Assembly: GCF_006970445.1 (NCBI RefSeq)
Contig: NZ_CP033877.1
Location: 2,860,750-2,924,749, forward strand
DNA length: 64,000 nucleotides
Source: Stenotrophomonas maltophilia
Lineage (GTDB): Bacteria; Pseudomonadota; Gammaproteobacteria; Xanthomonadales; Xanthomonadaceae
Direction: 5' to 3'
Under the pieces are notes generated by a model, which saw nothing but the letters and a program-made list of their open reading frames with translations, did no database searches and was not told the origin of the DNA. Position numbers and translations under genes: made by a program. This document shows, in pieces, positions 1-8,600 of the stretch; the stretch's first letter is position 1; each line of letters starts with the position of its first letter.

Positions 1-1067
1 GCAATTCGCGCTGGGACCTGCTGGACATGCTGCGACTGATGCGCGCGATGCGCCCGGATGGCATCCAGTGGCCGCTGCGCGAGGACGGCGCCACCTCGTT
101 CAAGCTCGAGCACCTGGCCGAGGCCAACAATGTGCGCGAAGGCGATGCGCACGAAGCACTGTCCGACGTACGCGCCACCATCGGCATGGCACGCCTGTTC
201 AAGCAGTCGCAGCCGCGCCTGTGGGAGTACGCGCTGAAGCTGCGTGACAAGCGCTTCGTCGGCAGCCTGCTGGACGTGGCCGCGATGAAGCCGGTGCTGC
301 ACATTTCCATGCGCTACCCAGCCAGCCGCCTGTGCGCGGCACCGGTTCTGCCGCTGGCCGTGCACCCGACCATCAACAACCGGGTGATCGTGTTCGACCT
401 GGAAGGCGAGATCGACGACCTGCTGGAACTGCCGGCCGAGGTGATCGCACAGCGCCTGTACATGCGCGCCAGCGAGCTGCCCGAAGGCGTGGCGCGGGTG
501 CCGCTGAAGGAAGTGCATCTGAACAAGGTGCCGGCGCTGATCGCCTGGAACCACCTGCGCACCGATGATCACGCACGCCTCGGCCTGGACGTGGCCGCGA
601 TCGAGGCCAAGGTGGAACGGCTGCGTGCGTTCGCCCCGCAGCTGGCCGAGAAGGCTCGCCAGGTCTACAACCAGCCCCGCGCCGCCACCGTGGCCGACGT
701 CGATGCCTCGCTGTACGACGGCTTCCTCGGCAACGGCGACAAGCCGCTGCTTGCGCTGGCGCGCACCACCGCGCCGGAGCAGTTGGCCGCACTGGAAGGC
801 CGCTTCCGCGACCCGCGCCTGCCAGAGCTGCTGTTCCGCTACCGCGCACGCAACCATCCCGACAGCCTCGCGCCGGCTGAACGCCAGCGCTGGCAGGATT
901 ACCGCCGCCAGCGACTGCTCGGCGACGATGGCCTGGGCGAACTCAACCTGCCCCAGTACCAGCAGCAGCTCGATGCACTGGCCGCCGAAGCGCCCGACGA
1001 CGCACGGCGCCAGACCCTGCTGCAATCGCTGCGCGATTGGGGCCAGCACCTGCAGGAGACGCTGTGA
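1..1067 (+). CDS. sbcB: Exodeoxyribonuclease I, C-terminal part (5' end outside window)
   Basis: 3'-to-5' single-strand DNA exonuclease used in recombination and mismatch repair. The reading frame is open from base 3 with no start, so the gene begins before the window. The first readable residues (NSRWDLLDMLR) match the conserved stretch after the first half of the DEDDh exonuclease domain. The final exonuclease motif follows as DAHEALSDVRAT, with the catalytic His and Asp. The rest is the SH3-like and C-terminal helical region typical of SbcB. About 355 residues remain of a protein normally near 475. The stop overlaps the GTG start of the next gene, so the two are probably co-transcribed. 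Family assignment is from sequence recognition; truncation is due only to the window edge. Confidence 0.93.
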   Translation, partial: NSRWDLLDMLRLMRAMRPDGIQWPLREDGATSFKLEHLAEANNVREGDAHEALSDVRATIGMARLFKQSQPRLWEYALKLRDKRFVGSLLDVAAMKPVLHISMRYPASRLCAAPVLPLAVHPTINNRVIVFDLEGEIDDLLELPAEVIAQRLYMRASELPEGVARVPLKEVHLNKVPALIAWNHLRTDDHARLGLDVAAIEAKVERLRAFAPQLAEKARQVYNQPRAATVADVDASLYDGFLGNGDKPLLALARTTAPEQLAALEGRFRDPRLPELLFRYRARNHPDSLAPAERQRWQDYRRQRLLGDDGLGELNLPQYQQQLDALAAEAPDDARRQTLLQSLRDWGQHLQETL

Positions 1068-1750
1068 GCACCTACTTCTCGGACGCCAGTTTCAAGTTCC
1101 TCCGCAGCCTGGCGCGGCATAACGACAAGGCCTGGTTCAACGACCACCGCCAGCAGTATGAAGACCACGTACGGCAGCCGTTCCTGCGCCTGCTGGGCGA
1201 CCTGCAGCCAGCACTGGCCGAGGTCAGCGACCATTTCCGCGCTGATACCCGCGGCGTCGGTGGCTCACTGTTCCGCATCCATCGCGACGCGCGCTTCTCC
1301 AACGACAAGTCACCGTACAAGACCTGGCAGGGCGCGCGCCTGTTCCATGAGCGCCGCCGTGAAGTGGCCGCACCTTCGTTCTATGTGCACCTGCAGCCCG
1401 GCGAGAGCTTCGTCGGTGCCGGCCTGTGGCATCCGGAACCGGAAACCCAGCGCCGCGTACGCCACTTCATCCTCGACAACCCGGGCAGCTGGAAGGCCGC
1501 CGCGCATGCACCGGCCCTGCGCAAGCGCTTCGATTTCGAGGAGAGCGAGAAGCTGGTGCGGCCCCCTCGTGGCTTCCCGGCCGACTTCGAATTCATCGAC
1601 GACCTCAAGCACCGCAACTGGGTGATGTGGCGCTCGCTGGACGATGCCACCATGACCGGGCCGCGCCTGCTGTCCACGCTGGGCAAGGACCTGGCGGCGC
1701 TCGGCCCGTTCGTCGACTACCTGTGCGCCGCGCTGGACCTGGAGTTCTGA
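1064..1750 (+). CDS. DUF2461 / TIGR02453 family protein
   Basis: Conserved protein of unknown function, 228 residues from the GTG at 1064. I chose this start over an upstream ATG at 1037 because an AGGAG-like site (1053-1058) lies just before it, the GTG overlaps the sbcB stop, and family members begin at the equivalent FLRSLARHNDKAWFNDHR stretch. Family landmarks seen are FNDHRQQYEDHV near the N-terminus, FRIHRDARFSNDKSPYKT, and YVHLQPGESFVGAGLWHPE. It is soluble, with no signal or membrane segment. It sits between sbcB and an aldo/keto reductase with overlapping ends, which suggests an operon but not a function. Confidence 0.9.
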   Translation: MSTYFSDASFKFLRSLARHNDKAWFNDHRQQYEDHVRQPFLRLLGDLQPALAEVSDHFRADTRGVGGSLFRIHRDARFSNDKSPYKTWQGARLFHERRREVAAPSFYVHLQPGESFVGAGLWHPEPETQRRVRHFILDNPGSWKAAAHAPALRKRFDFEESEKLVRPPRGFPADFEFIDDLKHRNWVMWRSLDDATMTGPRLLSTLGKDLAALGPFVDYLCAALDLEF

Positions 1751-2742
1751 TGTCTCAGCATCTTCCGCTGGCCCGCCAGCGGCGCGTGCTCGGCCGCACC
1801 GGCCTGGCCGTTTCACCGATCGGCCTGGGCTGCTCCGGCTTCTGGGGTCATCGCCGTTTCCCGGAGTATGAGGCGGCCACTGTGGTCGAACAGGCGCTCG
1901 CCCATGGGGTGAACCTGCTCGATACCGGCCACAATTATTCCGGCTTCCATGCCGAGCCACGCCTGGGCCGCATCCTGCGCCCGTTGCTGAAGCAGTACCC
2001 GCGCGATTCACTGGTGATCTCCAGCAAGGGTGGCACGCTGACCGGACAGGCCGGTATCAGCGGCGCCGAGCAACGCAACTTCTCGCCCGCGGCCATCACC
2101 GCCAGCTGCGAGGCTTCGCTGCGCAACCTCGGTCTGGATCATCTTGATATCTACCAGCTGCATGGCGCCAGCGAACACGACATCAACGACGACCTGCTGG
2201 CCGCGCTGCAGCGCCTGCGCGAGCGTGGGTTGATCCGGCACACCGGCATCAACACCCACTCGGCCTCGACGCTGCGCTGGATGATCGCCCATCCCGACAC
2301 CTTCGATGTGGTGCTCCTGGACTACAACGCCCTGCAACAGGACCGCGAACCGCTGATCGACCAGCTGCAGGCGGTGGGCATCGGCGTGCTGGCCGGTACC
2401 GTGCTGGCGCAAGGCCACCTGCTGCCCCCGCGTCCGCGCCTGCCGCGGCTGGCCGATGGCTGGTACCTGGCGCGCGCGTGGCTGAAGCCCAGCAGCCGCC
2501 AGCTGATGCGCAGTGCCCGCCAGATGCGGCGCGCGGTGGCCGCGATCCACAGCCAGCGCCCGGCCCAGACCGCCTTCGCCTATACCCTGGGCCATCCCGG
2601 CGTGGCCAGCGGCATCCTCGGTACCACCCGCACCCGCAGCCTGGACGAGGTGCTGGCGACGCGGCTGGAAGCGCTGACCCCGGTTGAACGGCAACAGCTG
2701 GTCGATGCCTTCGGTGACGGCCGTGGTTCACCCAGTCATTGA
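1750..2742 (+). CDS. Aldo/keto reductase
   Basis: NAD(P)H-dependent oxidoreductase of the aldo/keto reductase superfamily, 330 residues, cytosolic. The ATG at 1750 overlaps the preceding stop (TGATG); the same frame is open further upstream but that part lies inside the previous gene. The N-terminus LGRTGLAVSPIGLGCSGF is typical. The catalytic tetrad is readable: Asp and Tyr in DTGHNYSGF, Lys in ISSKGGT, His in YQLHGASEHD. Near the C-terminus GHPGVASGILGTTRTRSLDE fits the cofactor phosphate-binding region. The substrate cannot be inferred. It is probably co-transcribed with sbcB and the DUF2461 gene. Confidence 0.92.
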   Translation: MSQHLPLARQRRVLGRTGLAVSPIGLGCSGFWGHRRFPEYEAATVVEQALAHGVNLLDTGHNYSGFHAEPRLGRILRPLLKQYPRDSLVISSKGGTLTGQAGISGAEQRNFSPAAITASCEASLRNLGLDHLDIYQLHGASEHDINDDLLAALQRLRERGLIRHTGINTHSASTLRWMIAHPDTFDVVLLDYNALQQDREPLIDQLQAVGIGVLAGTVLAQGHLLPPRPRLPRLADGWYLARAWLKPSSRQLMRSARQMRRAVAAIHSQRPAQTAFAYTLGHPGVASGILGTTRTRSLDEVLATRLEALTPVERQQLVDAFGDGRGSPSH

Positions 2743-2755
2743 GTCTTCACCCGGC

Positions 2756-2775
2756 ACTGCCGCCGTTGCGGCAGT
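2756..2775 (+). terminator. Short perfect hairpin before the DUF2939 gene
   Basis: ACTGCCGC and GCGGCAGT pair perfectly around a CGTT loop, 13 bases after the aldo/keto reductase stop. No T-run follows, so it is at best a weak terminator or attenuator. It ends only 9 bases before the next ATG and would mask that gene's ribosome-binding region. Confidence 0.4.
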
Positions 2776-2784
2776 CTGGTCGGC

Positions 2785-3336
2785 ATGAAGAAACTGACCG
2801 CACTCGTTGTGCTGCTGGTCCTGGCCGTGGCGGCCTGGTGGTTCGGCGGCCCCTACATGACCGTCAATGGCCTGTCCAAGGCCATCGAACAGCGCGACAC
2901 CGCCCGCCTGGAGCGATACGTCGATTTCCCGCGCGTGCGCAGCAGCCTGCGCGCGCAGCTCAATGACTACCTGGTGCGCCAGGCTGGCCCGGATGTGGCG
3001 GCCAGCCCGTTCGGCGCCCTGCTCTATGGACTCGGCGACCAGCTCGGTGGCGCCGCAGTGGAGACCATGGTGACCCCGACCGGAATCGGCGCGATGCTGC
3101 AGGGCCACGTGCTGTGGAAGCGCGGCCGCAATGAACTTCAGGGCGGCGATGCGTTCGGTACGACCGAACCGGCGCGCCCGTTGAAGCATGCCGAGCACCA
3201 TTTCGAGGCACTGGACCGCTTCGTGATCGATGTCGATCGCGGCCCCGGCCAGCCGCCGCTGAAGGTGGTGCTGGAACCGCAGGGCCTGCGCTGGAAGGTG
3301 GTGGACCTGCAGCTGGGGATGTCCGGCAGCCCGTGA
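2785..3336 (+). CDS. DUF2939 domain protein, membrane-anchored
   Basis: Hypothetical protein of 183 residues resembling the DUF2939 family. It starts with a short basic tip and one hydrophobic segment (residues 5-20, LTALVVLLVLAVAAWWF), which should serve as an uncleaved inner-membrane anchor or signal. The following stretch, GLSKAIEQRDTARLERYVDFPRVRSSLRAQLND, is the hallmark of this family and describes a periplasmic helical domain. No catalytic motif is visible. It stands behind a small hairpin and is followed by tandem SMAG repeats, so it may be transcribed from its own or the upstream promoter. Function is unknown. Confidence 0.8.
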   Translation: MKKLTALVVLLVLAVAAWWFGGPYMTVNGLSKAIEQRDTARLERYVDFPRVRSSLRAQLNDYLVRQAGPDVAASPFGALLYGLGDQLGGAAVETMVTPTGIGAMLQGHVLWKRGRNELQGGDAFGTTEPARPLKHAEHHFEALDRFVIDVDRGPGQPPLKVVLEPQGLRWKVVDLQLGMSGSP

Positions 3337-3341
3337 CGGGA

Positions 3342-3485
3342 GCGGCGCTCTGGTAGGTGCCCGCCTTGGTGGGCACGGATGCACGCCAACCTAGGTTGGC
3401 GACTACCAAGGCGCGGCGCTCTGGTAGGTGCCCGCCTTGGTGGGCACGGATGCATGGCAGTGCCAACCAACGGTTGGCACCCACC
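3342..3485. repeat. Two tandem SMAG (GTAG-headed REP) dimers
   Basis: A 42-bp stretch (3342-3383) is repeated exactly at 3413-3454. Each copy opens with GTAG followed by GTGCCCGCC-TTGG-TGGGCAC. The first unit is closed by a second palindrome in opposite orientation ending in CTAC (3353-3406), a REPIN-like head-to-head pair. The second unit ends with GTGCCAACC/GGTTGGCAC and a degenerate head. This matches the S. maltophilia GTAG repeat family as I know it. It lies between convergent genes, where such repeats often sit. Confidence 0.85.
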
Positions 3486-3495
3486 CGTCGTGGCC

Positions 3496-4440
3496 TTATC
3501 CCTCGTTGGCGACGCCGTGCGGTACGTGGCCGGCGGCCACATGCTCGCGGGCACTGTCGATGTTGTGCTGCGAATCATCGAAGAAGATGTCGGCGCCGAA
3601 CGCCTGCAGGAACGGTCCCTTGTGGCGGCCACCAAGGAACAGCGCTTCATCCAGGCGCACGCCCCACTCACGCAGGGTGCGGATCACCCGCTCGTGCGCC
3701 GGCGCCGAACGCGCAGTCACCAGTGCGGTACGGATCGGCGCACTGTCGCCGGCCGGGAACACTTCCTGCAGCGTGTGCAGGGCCGACAGGAAGCCGCGGA
3801 AGGGGCCGCCGCTGAGCGGCTCGCGGGCGCGCTCGCGCTCGTGGCGGCCAAAGGCTTCCACGCCCTGCTCGCGCGAAATGCGCTCACTCTCATCACCGAA
3901 GATTACCGCGTCACCGTCAAAGGCGATGCGCAGCTGGCCGGCCGGGCGACCGGTATCGATCTGGTCGGCCGCTGCCGCAGCGGTCTCGCCCGGCGGCTTG
4001 GGCAGGATGGTCGCCGCCGCGATGCCATGGCGCAGCGCGCTGCGCACCGATTCGGGGTTGGCCGACAGGAACAGGTCGGTACCGAACGGCTTCACGTACG
4101 GCCAGGTCGGCTCACCGGCGGTGAACGTCGCACGGATGATGCCCAGGCCGTAGTGCTGGATCGAGTTGAAGATGCGCAGGCCGGTATCGGCTGAGTTGCG
4201 AGACAGCAGGATCACCTCGACCCGCGGGTTCTCCGGGCTGGCGCCCTGGTTCAGCGCCAGCAGCTTGCGCACCACGGGAAAGGCCACGCCGGGGCCGAGG
4301 ATGTCGTCCTCATGCTGGCGCTGGAATTCGGCATAGGCCGCCACGCCATCGCTCTCGAACAGCGCGTGGCTTTCCTCGAGGTCGAACAATGCGCGCGAGG
4401 TCACCGCGACGGTCAGCAAACGGGGGGAGTTGTCGCCCAT
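3496..4440 (-). CDS. Cytosolic 5'-nucleotidase (PF06189-like)
   Basis: Predicted 5'-nucleotidase, 314 residues, hydrolysing nucleoside monophosphates. The start is taken at 4440 (MGDNSPRLLTVAVTSRALFDLEES), because the family begins with this LTVAVTSRALFDLEESHALF motif; 17 extra codons are open upstream but look non-coding. Further landmarks are VEVILLSRNSADTGLRIFNS, RIAFDGDAVIFGDESE (acidic HAD-like motif) and GADIFFDDSQHNI. There is no signal peptide, so it should be cytosolic. It lies 47 bases downstream of nadK on the same strand. Both act on nucleotides and may form an operon. Specificity (AMP, IMP or others) cannot be read. Confidence 0.85.
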   Translation of the reverse strand: MGDNSPRLLTVAVTSRALFDLEESHALFESDGVAAYAEFQRQHEDDILGPGVAFPVVRKLLALNQGASPENPRVEVILLSRNSADTGLRIFNSIQHYGLGIIRATFTAGEPTWPYVKPFGTDLFLSANPESVRSALRHGIAAATILPKPPGETAAAAADQIDTGRPAGQLRIAFDGDAVIFGDESERISREQGVEAFGRHERERAREPLSGGPFRGFLSALHTLQEVFPAGDSAPIRTALVTARSAPAHERVIRTLREWGVRLDEALFLGGRHKGPFLQAFGADIFFDDSQHNIDSAREHVAAGHVPHGVANEG

Positions 4441-4487
4441 CGGTGGGGGTCCTTCAAGCGGTCGGCGGGGCCGGCCGCCTATTGTCC

Positions 4488-5261
4488 TCAAAAAACGAAC
4501 TGTTCGCTCAGGATCCGGTCTTCCAGGTTGTGTTCCGGATCGAACAGCAGGGTTACGCGGCGGTCCTTCGACTCGCGGATGGTCACCTCGACCACGTCGC
4601 GGGTCTCGTGCGAATCAGCGGTCACGCTGATCGGGCGCTTGTACGGATCGAGCACGCGGAAACGCACTTCGGTGTCGGCCTTGAGGATCGCCCCGCGCCA
4701 GCGTCGCGGCCGGTAAGGAGCCAGCGGCGTCAGGGCGATGGTATGCGAGCCCAGCGGCAGCACCGGGCCGTGCGCGGAATAGTTGTAGGCGGTACTGCCA
4801 GCCGGGGTGGCGACCAGCACGCCGTCACCGATCAGTTCGGCCACGCGTTCCTGGCCGTTGAGATCGATGCCGATATGCGCCGCCTGCCGGGTCTGGCGCA
4901 ACAGCGAGACGTCGTTGTAGGCCAGCGAGCCGGTACTGGTGCCTGATTCGGTCAGTGCCACCATCTCCAGCGGGCGCAGGTTGGCCGGTTCGGCACGGGC
5001 GATGCGCGCCTGCACGTCATCGTCGCCGCGGTACTGGTTCATCAGGAAGCCCACCGTACCCAGTTTCATGCCGAACACCGGCTTGCCCAGGTGCCCATGC
5101 CGGTGCAGGGTCTGCAGCATGAAGCCATCGCCGCCCAGTGGGCACAGTACATCGGCCTGCTCGGGCGTGTAGTCGCCATAGCGCGACACCATGGCCGCGC
5201 GGGCCATCTGCGCGGGCTCGGTGGTGCTGGCCAGGAAAGCGATGCGGGGGGTGTCGCTCAT
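4488..5261 (-). CDS. nadK: NAD kinase
   Basis: ATP-dependent phosphorylation of NAD to NADP, cytosolic, 257 residues. I start at the ATG at 5261 ([18 protein letters not shown]); the open frame extends upstream only through a repeat element. The GGDG motif that binds the triphosphate is at residues 43-46, and the second signature [16 protein letters not shown] at 145-160. The length fits the short NAD kinases of Xanthomonadaceae rather than the roughly 290-residue enterobacterial form. The 5'-nucleotidase gene follows 47 bases downstream. Upstream lies the structured repeat element at 5326-5433, antisense to any nadK leader. Confidence 0.95.
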   Translation of the reverse strand: MSDTPRIAFLASTTEPAQMARAAMVSRYGDYTPEQADVLCPLGGDGFMLQTLHRHGHLGKPVFGMKLGTVGFLMNQYRGDDDVQARIARAEPANLRPLEMVALTESGTSTGSLAYNDVSLLRQTRQAAHIGIDLNGQERVAELIGDGVLVATPAGSTAYNYSAHGPVLPLGSHTIALTPLAPYRPRRWRGAILKADTEVRFRVLDPYKRPISVTADSHETRDVVEVTIRESKDRRVTLLFDPEHNLEDRILSEQFVF

Positions 5262-5325
5262 CGGTGGATCCGGGGGGAAGGCATGAGGGAGAGCATAACC
5301 GAGCGCCGGGGGTTGGACCCCGCTG

Positions 5326-5433
5326 GGCGGATGACCGGCCCGTCCGCCGGGACACGCCGTAAACCCATCCATGGGGGCTCGGTCGCGCCATCCATGGCGC
5401 TCACGGTCCCGGCGGACGGGCCGGTCATCCACC
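5326..5433 (+). repeat. Three-way-junction repeat element, copy 1
   Basis: A perfect 25-bp outer stem (5329-5353 with 5406-5430) is extended, after one C-A mismatch, by two G-C pairs. It encloses a core carrying two small hairpins with TCCA loops: CCCA-TCCA-TGGG (5364-5375) and GCGCCA-TCCA-TGGCGC (5385-5400). The core recurs at 37279-37330 and, inverted, at 37579-37630. The outer stem sequence is unrelated to the stems of the other copies. A conserved flank CTGACAGGTTGCC follows at 5434-5446. I cannot assign it to a named family. Confidence 0.85.
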
Positions 5434-5480
5434 TGACAGGTTGCCGGCCGGCGTCGGGTCAGTGATCGCAGAAAAGAAAG

Positions 5481-5515
5481 CAAAAACAGAACGGCCCCGC
5501 TTTCGCGGGGCCGTT
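5481..5515 (-). terminator. Rho-independent terminator of the glutamate dehydrogenase gene
   Basis: On the minus strand an 11-bp GC-rich stem (5490-5500 with 5505-5515, TTTC/GAAA loop) is followed by CTGTTTTTG. It lies about 135 bases beyond the dehydrogenase stop. Confidence 0.8.
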
Positions 5516-5541
5516 CCTCCAACTGCTGCAGATCAGGAGCC

Positions 5542-5630
5542 CCCCCCTGAGTCAGGGGGGCGCGCCAACGGCGCGGGGGTCTGGGAGCATGGTTGGCATG
5601 GGGCCCACGGTTTGCAGAGCAAACCGTGGG
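5542..5630. other. Cluster of three perfect hairpins
   Basis: Three separate perfect inverted repeats stand in a row downstream of the glutamate dehydrogenase stop: a 12-bp stem at 5604-5615/5619-5630 (CCCACGGTTTGC), a 6-bp stem CGCGCC/GGCGCG at 5561-5575, and a 9-bp stem CCCCCCTGA/TCAGGGGGG at 5542-5560. None has a T-run; they precede the terminator on the minus-strand transcript and could protect the mRNA 3' end. Confidence 0.65.
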
Positions 5631-5648
5631 GCGTCAGCGCGAATGCGC

Positions 5649-8600
5649 TTACGCACCATGCGATGCCAGCTGGCCCAGGCGCTGGACCGCGACCGAAACA
5701 GTCGGGTAGTCCAGGGTCTTCTGCTCGGCCAGTTCGGCCAGCATCGCCAGAGTGAAGCGCAGGCTGTTGTCGTCGCGGCCCATCCAGGCCGCCACCTTGG
5801 CTTCAGCACTGCCACCCTTGGTGCCCAGCACCTGGCCCGCCAGGTTGCGGTGGTTGGCAGCCAGCTCGTCACGCAGCACGCCACGCGCCACGGCGTGCCA
5901 GCGGCCATTGACCTCCAGCGCGTCGACCTGCTCGAACAGCCACGGCAGCTGCAGGGCATCGCCCAGGCGGAAGTGGACCTTGGACACGTCCACCGGCTTC
6001 AGCTTGCGGGTGCGGGCCAGTTCGATGATGTCGAACGCCGGCTCCAGGAAGTGCAGCTCGGCCAGCTGCTGCGCCAGTGCGGACGGCAGCCCCTTCTCCT
6101 TCCATTCGGCCACCAGGGCTTCATAGGTCGGACGCTGCGAATCCGGCAGTACACCCGAAGCAACGCGGATGTCGTTGAACGGACCCTGGTAGCGGTTGAC
6201 CGCTTCCGTGATGCCCGGCATCGCACCCGGGCGCGACAGCAGCCAGCGCACGAACGAGCGCTGCAGCTTCCAGATCACTTCCAGCGCGTCGATCTGCACC
6301 GACTCCGGCACCTTGCCGTCGAGCGCATCGATCTGCGCCCACAGCGCGCGTGCATCCAGCGTTTCGCGGCTGATGGTGTAGGCCTTGGCAACCTCGGCGA
6401 TGGAGCGGCCGGTGTCTTCCTGCATGCGCATCAGGAAGGTGGCGCCCATGCGGTTGATGGTCTGGTTGGTCACGGCCGTGGCGATGATTTCGCGCTTCAG
6501 GCGGTGACGCTCCATCGCGTCGGCGTACTTCTTCTGCAGCGGGGTCGGGAAGTAGCGCTGCAGCTCCTTGGACAGGTACGGATCTTCCGGGATGTCCGAA
6601 TCCAGCAGCTGGGCGAACGCCACCAGCTTGGAGTAGGACAGCAGCACCGACAGCTCCGGACGGGTCAGGCCCTGGCCGCGTGCCTTGCGCTGGGACAGCT
6701 CGGCGTCGGACGGCAGGAACTCGATCTGGCGATCAAGCAGGCCCTGCTGTTCCAGGGTACGGATGAAGTGCTGCTTGGAACCCAGGCGCTTGACCGCCAT
6801 CCGCTCCATCAGGCTCAGCGCCTGGTTCTGGCGATAGTTGTCGTTGAGCACCAGCTCGGCGACTTCATCGGTCATCGAAGCCAGCAGCTTGTTGCGCTGC
6901 TCGACGGTCAGCTTCTTGGCCCGCACCACATCATTGAGCAGGATCTTGATGTTGACTTCATGGTCGGAGGTGTCGACACCGGCCGAGTTGTCGATGAAGT
7001 CGGTGTTGAGCAGCACGCCGGCCTGGGCAGCTTCGATGCGGCCCAGCTGGGTCATGCCCAGGTTGCCGCCCTCGCCCACCACCTTGCAACGCAGCTCGCC
7101 ACCGTTCACGCGCAGTGCGTTGTTGGCGCGGTCGCCGACATCGCTGTGCTGCTCGCTGGATGCCTTGACGTAGGTACCGATGCCGCCGTTCCACAGCAGG
7201 TCGACCGGCGCCTTCAGGATCGCGCTCATCAGGTCGTTCGGCGACAGCGCCTTGACGTTCTCGTCCAGGCCCAGCGCTTCACGCACCTGCGGGGTGATCT
7301 CGATCGACTTCAGGGTACGCGGGAAGATGCCGCCACCCTTGCTGATCAACTTGGCATCGTAGTCCGCCCAGCTCGAACGCGGCACGGTGAACAGGCGCTC
7401 ACGTTCGACGAACGTGGTGGCCGCATCCGGGTTCGGGTCCAGGAAGATGTGGCGGTGGTCGAACGCGGCGACCAGGCGGATGTGGCGCGACAGCAGCATG
7501 CCGTTGCCGAACACGTCGCCGGACATGTCGCCGACGCCGACCGCGGTGAAGTCCTGGCTCTGGCTGTCACGGCCCAGTGCACGGAAGTGGCGCTTGACCG
7601 ACTCCCACGCACCGCGCGCGGTGATGCCCATGCCCTTGTGGTCGTAACCGACCGAACCACCGGAAGCGAACGCATCGCCCATCCAGAAGCCGTGCGCGAT
7701 GGCCAGGCCGTTGGCGATGTCGGAGAAGGTCGCGGTGCCCTTGTCAGCGGCCACCACCAGGTACGGATCGTCCATGTCGTGGCGCACGACATCCACCGGC
7801 GGCACGATCTTGTTGTTGACGATGTTGTCGGTGATGTCCAGCAGGCCCTGGATGAACAGCTTGTAGCAGGCCACGCCGTTGGCGAAGATCGCGTCGCGGT
7901 CGCCGTTCACCGGCGGGGTCTTGGCGAAGAAGCCACCCTTCGCGCCGACCGGCACGATGACGGTGTTCTTGACCATCTGTGCCTTGACCAGGCCCAGCAC
8001 TTCGGTACGGAAGTCTTCGCGACGATCCGACCAGCGCAGGCCGCCACGGGCGACCGCGCCGAAGCGCAGATGGGTACCTTCCACGCGCGGGCCGTAGACG
8101 AAGATTTCGCGGTACGGACGCGGCTTCGGCAGGTCCGGCACCAGCGCCGAATCGAACTTGAAGCTGATGACATGGCCGTGCTGGCCGTTGGCATCGGTCT
8201 GGTAGTAGCTGGTACGCAGGGTCGCGTCGATCACGCCCATGAACGAGCGCAGGATGCGGTCCTCGTCCAGGCTGGACACGCGGTCCATCAGCTTCAGCAG
8301 CGCATCGCGCGCGGCCTGCATCTGCGCGTCGCGGTCACCCTTGCGGGCATCGACCACGGTCTTGAGCACCTTCAGGGTGGCGTCGTCACCAGCAGCCAGC
8401 ACTTCGAAGTGGGCCTTCAGCTGGGCCTGGCCGGCCGCGATGTCGTCCTTGCCTTCGTGGCCGGTGGCCGGATCGAAGCGGGCTTCGAACAGCTCGACCA
8501 GCAGGCGGGCCAGCAGCGGGTAGCGGGCGAAGGTGCCTTCCACATAGGCCTGCGAGAACGGCACGCCGGTCTGCAGCAGGTACTTGCAGTAGCCACGCAG

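Noticed and set aside
5326..5433. Structured element as an ERIC sequence
   Set aside because: Size is similar but neither the core nor the arms resemble the enterobacterial ERIC consensus as I know it.
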